NCBI GenBank assembly: GCA_947168935.1
Contig: CAMVNV010000019.1
Span: forward strand, 1 to 41,063
Origin: an uncultured Butyrivibrio sp.
GTDB lineage: Bacteria; Bacillota; Clostridia; Lachnospirales; Lachnospiraceae
Reading direction: 5' to 3'
Length of the DNA stretch: 41,063 nt
The notes under the pieces were generated by a model. That model ran no database searches. It was given only the letters and a program-made list of their open reading frames with translations, and was not told where the DNA came from. Positions 37,595 to 41,063 of the stretch are shown one piece after another (position 1 is the first letter of the stretch; the number at the start of each line of letters is the position of its first letter). Both the position numbers and the translations under genes were made by a program.

Positions 37595-37661
37595 ATCTGT
37601 TTTCCTGTCAGGGAAACGGATTTTATTTCCCGAGTCGAAATCCTGTTTGTTTAGGATTTCG
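37595..37661 (+). promoter_or_regulatory. Structured rpmH 5' leader
   Basis: Hairpin A pairs ATCTGTTTTCC with GGGAAACGGAT (11 bp, two G-U). Hairpin B pairs the same GGGAAA (37611-37616) with TTTCCC (37626-37631), so A and B exclude each other. Hairpin C is CGAAATCCT...AGGATTTCG (37636-37661). The layout suggests a regulatory leader, perhaps bound by a ribosomal protein (inference). Confidence 0.5.
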
Positions 37662-37698
37662 CGCTTGTATTATTTTGGTAAAGGAGGTGTTACAAGAC

Positions 37699-37836
37699 AT
37701 GGCAAAGATGACATTTCAGCCGCATAAGCTTCAGCGTAAGAGAGTACACGGTTTCAGAGCTAGAATGAGTACTCCAGGTGGAAGAAAAGTGCTGGCTGCC
37801 AGAAGACTTAAAGGTAGAAAGAGATTATCCGCTTAA
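37699..37836 (+). CDS. rpmH: 50S ribosomal protein L34
   Basis: A 45-aa protein, too short for the ORF track. It is Lys/Arg-rich and has the family signature [20 protein letters not shown] and ...[27 protein letters not shown] precedes the ATG. It is the first gene of the rpmH-rnpA-yidD-yidC-jag cluster, divergent from dnaA. Confidence 0.98.
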   Translation: MAKMTFQPHKLQRKRVHGFRARMSTPGGRKVLAARRLKGRKRLSA

Positions 37837-37850
37837 GGATACTTGACTTA

Positions 37851-37886
37851 AAGGCTGCATTTAATATAAATGTAGCCTTATTTTTT
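37851..37886 (+). terminator. Terminator-like hairpin between rpmH and rnpA
   Basis: AAGGCTGCATTTA and TAAATGTAGCCTT form a 13-bp stem (one G-U) with a 3-nt loop, followed by ATTTTTTAATT. It ends 6 nt before the rnpA start. It probably reduces rnpA-yidC-jag transcription relative to rpmH. Confidence 0.88.
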
Positions 37887-37892
37887 AATTAC

Positions 37893-38234
37893 ATGAAATC
37901 ACTTAGAAAATCACACGAATTTAAAAACGTATATAACAATGGAAGATCAATAGCAGATAGGTATCTGGTCCTGTATGTGTGGGAAAATAAGACACAGGAT
38001 AGCTATCTTGGTATTTCCTGTTCTAAAAAGATTGGAAACAGTGTTGTAAGGCACCATTTTGCAAGACTGATCCGTGAAATCGTGAGGCTACATGAAAAGA
38101 TGTTCAATAGTGGTTTGAACATCGTAGTCGTTGCCAGATCAGCAAGCAAAGACGCTGATTATCACACGCTTGAGGACTCTTTTCTTAAGCTAATGGCAAG
38201 AGCTCATTTAATGCAAAATAATGAGCAGGTCTGA
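37893..38234 (+). CDS. rnpA: Ribonuclease P protein component
   Basis: A 113-aa basic protein that binds RNase P RNA for tRNA 5' processing. The start MKSLRKSHEFKNVYNNG and the signature SKKIGNSVVRHHFARLIREIVR match the family (usual KRNRIKR.. motif region). No Shine-Dalgarno is visible, because the terminator U-tract lies directly before the ATG and no other start codon lies in frame nearby. Length is normal. Confidence 0.95.
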   Translation: MKSLRKSHEFKNVYNNGRSIADRYLVLYVWENKTQDSYLGISCSKKIGNSVVRHHFARLIREIVRLHEKMFNSGLNIVVVARSASKDADYHTLEDSFLKLMARAHLMQNNEQV

Positions 38235-38423
38235 TCGGTTAATGCAGATATATTCTATAGAATATTATGGAACATGGAGAAGTTTGAAACTTTTGTACGC
38301 AATTTCGTACACGCTCCTTAATTCTCTTTATTAATAGAATATATTACTTATCAGATTATGTACCAAAACTGCATGTAACTTTAGAAAATATGTGGCATTT
38401 CTTTTTTCTTTCAGGAGGTGCAC
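38235..38423 (+). other. Intergenic region with several inverted repeats between rnpA and yidD
   Basis: It holds ATATTCTATAGAATAT (~38247), AAGTTTGAAACTT (~38286), GTACG...CGTAC (~38296) and ATAGAATATAT (~38333), the last complementary to the first across the gap. The result could be a branched structure in the operon mRNA. No gene is visible. AGGAGG of yidD is at its end. Confidence 0.45.
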
Positions 38424-38633
38424 ATGAAAAAACTATTTATTATTCTTATCAGGTTTTACCGGAAATATATCTCGCCTTTTAAGAGCACAAAATGTCCTTA
38501 CATTCCAACATGCTCAGAATATGCTCTTGAGGCGGTTACTAAATACGGCGCTTTTAAGGGTGGATTGCTTGCTTTATGGAGGATATTAAGATGCAATCCG
38601 TTTTCAAGCGGTGGGTATGATCCGGTCCCCTGA
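38424..38633 (+). CDS. yidD: Membrane protein insertion efficiency factor YidD
   Basis: A 69-aa protein. ATG at 38424 was chosen; the track's GTG at 38418 overlaps the AGGAGG binding site. It has the family signature [20 protein letters not shown] with conserved cysteines, then [18 protein letters not shown]. It helps YidC-dependent membrane insertion and is 21 nt upstream of yidC. Confidence 0.96.
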   Translation: MKKLFIILIRFYRKYISPFKSTKCPYIPTCSEYALEAVTKYGAFKGGLLALWRILRCNPFSSGGYDPVP

Positions 38634-38654
38634 AAAGAGCGGAGGACTGCTTAA

Positions 38655-39998
38655 ATGTTCAATTGGATTGCAGTAATTCTCGGTTATATCATGAACGCTA
38701 TCTATGTCGTTCTTGCCGGAATTGCAGGGTTATTTACAAACGGTGACGGAAGCGTTGCTGTCGGCAATATTGGTATTGCCATTATTCTTTTCACACTTAT
38801 TATCTATGTAGCTATGCTGCCTCTTACATACAGACAGCAGAAGTTCAGTAAGCTTCAGGCTAAGATGCAGCCTGAGATCAAAGCTATTCAGGATAAGTAC
38901 AAAGGCAAAAAAGATACAGATTCTCAGATGGCTATGAACCAGGAGATTCAGGCTGTATACGGCAAGTATGGCGTTTCTATGTCAGGTAGCTGCGTACAGA
39001 TGATTCTTCAGATGATCATCCTTCTTCCTCTGTATCGTGTTATTTACAACATCCCTAAATACGTTCCAGCTGTAAACAACGTATTTTCAGAGCTTGGTAG
39101 CGCTCTCGTAGGTCTTGGAACCTCTGCTTCTGATAAAGTAACAGAGCTTCTTTCAGGTTCTGCAAGTGCTTCAGCTATCGTTAAAGAGATGGCTGAAAAT
39201 GGAGCATCAAGCGATTACTATGCTCAGCTCCTTAACAAGTTCTCTACAGCTAACTGGGAAGAGCTCTCAAACTGGGCATCTTCAACAGGTAACTCAGATC
39301 TTGTTAATACTATTAACACAACATCATCAAACGTTGAGACCATGAACAGCTTCCTGGGACTTACAATTTCCAACTCTCCTCAGTTCATGTTCTCTGAGGC
39401 AATTGATAAGTTCCATTCAGCAGGATTTTCAGCAGGCGTAGTTCTTGCTATCATCCTTGCTGTTATCGTTCCTGTACTTGCTTTCCTGACACAGTATCTG
39501 TCAGTTAAGCTTACAACTTCTATGACTCAGTCCGGTCAGAAGCTTGATCCTAACGATCCTGCAGCTCAGATGCAGAATTCAATGAAGACCATGAACGTAG
39601 TAATGCCTATTTTCTCAGCATGGATTTGTTTCACACTTCCTGCAGGTATGGGTATCTACTGGATCGCAGCTGCTGTTATTCGTACAATCCTTGCTATCAT
39701 TGTTAATCACCGTATCGACAAGATCGACATTGATGCAATGATCGAAGAGAACCAGGCCAAGTATCAGAAGAAGCTCGAGAAGAGAAAAGACCTCACACCA
39801 GGCCTTACAAACTACGCTAACTTCTCTAACAGAAACCTTACTTCTCTTACAGAAGAAGTTACAACAAGCTCTGTTTCTGAAGATGATCGTACAAGAAGAC
39901 TTGAAGAAGTAGGAGCTCTATACGATTCCGGAAAGGCACGCAAAGATTCACTTTTAAATGCTGCCAACATGGTAAAAGAGTACGATAGAACTCACTAA
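38655..39998 (+). CDS. yidC: Membrane protein insertase YidC/Oxa1
   Basis: A 447-aa protein with about five to six membrane segments, including the first (~5-30), the segment LFTLIIYVAMLPLTYRQQ, VQMILQMIILLPLYRVIY, VVLAIILAVIVPVLAFLTQ and a final pair near ~325-360. The arginine in LTYRQQKFS faces the hydrophilic groove. A ~90-residue extracytoplasmic insert rich in Ser/Ala (~150-240) follows the segment at 118-135 and makes it longer than Bacillus SpoIIIJ (~260). No lipobox is seen. GGAGG upstream. C-terminal charged tail. Confidence 0.95.
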   Translation: MFNWIAVILGYIMNAIYVVLAGIAGLFTNGDGSVAVGNIGIAIILFTLIIYVAMLPLTYRQQKFSKLQAKMQPEIKAIQDKYKGKKDTDSQMAMNQEIQAVYGKYGVSMSGSCVQMILQMIILLPLYRVIYNIPKYVPAVNNVFSELGSALVGLGTSASDKVTELLSGSASASAIVKEMAENGASSDYYAQLLNKFSTANWEELSNWASSTGNSDLVNTINTTSSNVETMNSFLGLTISNSPQFMFSEAIDKFHSAGFSAGVVLAIILAVIVPVLAFLTQYLSVKLTTSMTQSGQKLDPNDPAAQMQNSMKTMNVVMPIFSAWICFTLPAGMGIYWIAAAVIRTILAIIVNHRIDKIDIDAMIEENQAKYQKKLEKRKDLTPGLTNYANFSNRNLTSLTEEVTTSSVSEDDRTRRLEEVGALYDSGKARKDSLLNAANMVKEYDRTH

Positions 39999-40026
39999 TT
40001 GATATATGTAAACTAGGAGACTAAAG

Positions 40027-40809
40027 ATGAGTGAATATAAAGAATATGCTGCAAAAACAGTTTCCGAGGCAATAACAGAAGCTTGTGCGCAGTTATCAGT
40101 TACATCTGACCGCCTTGATTATCAGGTAGTCAGCGAAGGATCTACAGGTTTTCTCGGAATGGGAATCAAGCCTGCTATTATCAAAGCTCGTATTAAGGAA
40201 CAGGCAGTTGAAGCCGAAATCTCTTTTGAGGAAAAAGAAGAAGCTGCTCCTGTAAAAGAAGAAGCAGTAGTTTCTGAAAAGGCTTCAGAAGTATCTACTG
40301 AAGAAGTAAATGAAGCTCCAAGCGAAAGCAAAGCTCCAGCATCTTTTAACGAAGAAGCTATCGTATCCGCTGCAAGAGTTTTCCTTGATGACGTATTCAA
40401 GGCAATGGATATGCCTGTAGAACTCGGCATTACTTTTGATAAAGAAAACATCGTTCTTAATATAGATCTTAAGGGCGCAGATATGGGTGTTCTTATCGGT
40501 AAGAGAGGTCAGACACTTGATTCCCTCCAGTACCTGGTATCACTTGTAGTTAACAGAGGCCAGGAAGATTACATCCATGTAAAGGTTGACACTGAGAATT
40601 ATCGTCAGCGTCGCAAGGCTACACTTGAGAACCTTGCCAAGAATATCGCTTATAAGGTTAGAAAGACCAGAAGAAACGTATCTCTTGAGCCAATGAACCC
40701 TTACGAAAGAAGAATCATTCACTCAGCACTTCAGAATGACCGTTATGTTACAACTCATTCAGAAGGCGAGGAACCATATCGCAGGGTTGTTGTTACACTT
40801 AAGAAATAA
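40027..40809 (+). CDS. jag: Jag/KhpB RNA-binding protein (Jag-N, KH, R3H)
   Basis: A 260-aa protein. Jag-N domain is ~1-55 (GSTGFLGMGIKPA), followed by an acidic Glu/Ala-rich linker (~60-110), a KH domain with the IGKRGQTLDSLQYLV loop (~155-180), and R3H with MNPYERRIIHSALQ (~222-240). It is cytoplasmic, usually pairs with KhpA, and is linked to cell-division RNA regulation. AGGAGA is upstream. A terminator follows. Confidence 0.96.
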   Translation: MSEYKEYAAKTVSEAITEACAQLSVTSDRLDYQVVSEGSTGFLGMGIKPAIIKARIKEQAVEAEISFEEKEEAAPVKEEAVVSEKASEVSTEEVNEAPSESKAPASFNEEAIVSAARVFLDDVFKAMDMPVELGITFDKENIVLNIDLKGADMGVLIGKRGQTLDSLQYLVSLVVNRGQEDYIHVKVDTENYRQRRKATLENLAKNIAYKVRKTRRNVSLEPMNPYERRIIHSALQNDRYVTTHSEGEEPYRRVVVTLKK

Positions 40810-40855
40810 TATTCGGCCTCTATTATAGGTAGAGGTGAAGAGTAAGATTTTACTA

Positions 40856-40885
40856 TACACCCCGCTTTTTAGTGGGGTGTATTTT
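40856..40885 (+). terminator. Terminator-like hairpin after jag
   Basis: TACACCCC and GGGGTGTA form an 8-bp stem with a 10-nt loop, followed by TTTTAT. The U-tract is short, so read-through into mnmE is possible. Confidence 0.65.
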
Positions 40886-41007
40886 ATGAGTTTGAAAATA
40901 ATAATTTCAAACTCATTAGTCACTCGTTTCACTCGCGACATGAGGTTATGAGTTTGAAATTATTATTTTCAAACTCATTAGTCATTCGTTTCACTCGCGA
41001 CATGAGG
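40884..41007 (+). repeat. Tandem 62-bp repeat with an inverted hairpin loop, carrying the mnmE ribosome binding site
   Basis: Copies at 40884-40945 and 40946-41007 are almost identical. Each holds a 12-bp hairpin (ATGAGTTTGAAA / TTTCAAACTCAT), then TCACTCGCGACATGAGG. The 7-nt loop is ATAATAA in copy 1 and its reverse complement TTATTAT in copy 2. The only other difference is CACTCG/CATTCG. The TGAGG of copy 2 is the mnmE Shine-Dalgarno. Confidence 0.85.
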
Positions 41008-41012
41008 TTATT

Positions 41013-41063
41013 ATGATACATACAAATGAAGATACAATTGCTGCAATAGCGACTGCAGCCAGT
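41013..41063 (+). CDS. mnmE: tRNA modification GTPase MnmE, 5' end only
   Basis: Seventeen codons from ATG at 41013 encode MIHTNEDTIAAIATAAS, matching the conserved MnmE/TrmE N-terminus (DTIAAIAT). TGAGG is 5 nt upstream. The gene is usually found after jag near Firmicutes origins. The rest lies beyond the window. Confidence 0.85.
   Translation, partial: MIHTNEDTIAAIATAAS

Noticed and set aside
40759-40941. Minus-strand 60-aa ORF and plus-strand reading frame from copy 1 of the 62-bp repeat
   Set aside because: Both arise from the repeat and jag end. Copy 1 does have GAGG-TT-ATG, but the frame is short and shows no sign of coding.

Overview
The window is a low-GC Firmicutes chromosome segment centred on the replication origin. 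The order rpmH-rnpA-yidD-yidC-jag-mnmE on one side and dnaA-dnaN-yaaA-recF-gyrB-gyrA on the other is the conserved Firmicutes origin neighbourhood. Rumen/gut-type polysaccharide enzymes (GH2, GH51), a Trp T-box, a c-di-GMP-I riboswitch and the style of the proteins suggest a Lachnospiraceae member, probably of the Butyrivibrio/Pseudobutyrivibrio type. That assignment is inference, not a database result.

Layout: (1) 1-4610, minus strand: a polymorphic-toxin module. A WXG100 protein, two small helical partner-like proteins, a small acidic protein and a large LXG-like/RHS (YD-repeat) protein whose C-terminal toxin end lies outside the window. (2) 4736-6565, minus: a membrane protein with an extracytoplasmic trypsin/HtrA-like domain lacking the catalytic triad and a cytoplasmic FHA domain. 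(3) 7145-17215, minus: a 1180-aa GH2 glycosidase, a ~1400-aa Ig-like repeat surface protein preceded by a c-di-GMP-I riboswitch with terminator, and a GH51 arabinofuranosidase. (4) 17468-20030, plus: an MBOAT O-acyltransferase and an SGNH/DltD-like partner. (5) 20130-20753, minus: a zinc-ribbon protein. (6) 20929-26217, minus: trpDCFBA behind a UGG-specifier T-box and a good sigma-A promoter; trpE and trpG are absent. (7) 26302-27771, minus: a protein with a PBP-like sensor and a degenerate GGDEF domain. (8) 28089-37121, minus: gyrA, gyrB, recF, yaaA, dnaN, dnaA. (9) 37196-37465: oriC with several DnaA boxes. (10) 37699 to the end, plus: rpmH, rnpA, yidD, yidC, jag, and the first 17 codons of mnmE.

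Several gaps inside operons carry palindromes placed directly after a stop codon. Two of them (trpB/trpA and jag/mnmE) share an element that combines a TTTGAAA...TTTCAAA hairpin with a 3' end that supplies the Shine-Dalgarno of the next gene. The jag/mnmE copy is tandemly duplicated with its hairpin loop inverted. The dnaN/yaaA gap holds two 38-bp hairpin units that differ only by transitions, with compensatory changes in the stem. I did not find CRISPR arrays, insertion sequences, tRNA or rRNA genes. Start codons were moved from the ORF track for the DUF5082-like gene, GH2, the surface protein, the DltD-like gene, trpD, dnaA and yidD, because ribosome binding sites or promoters decide them.
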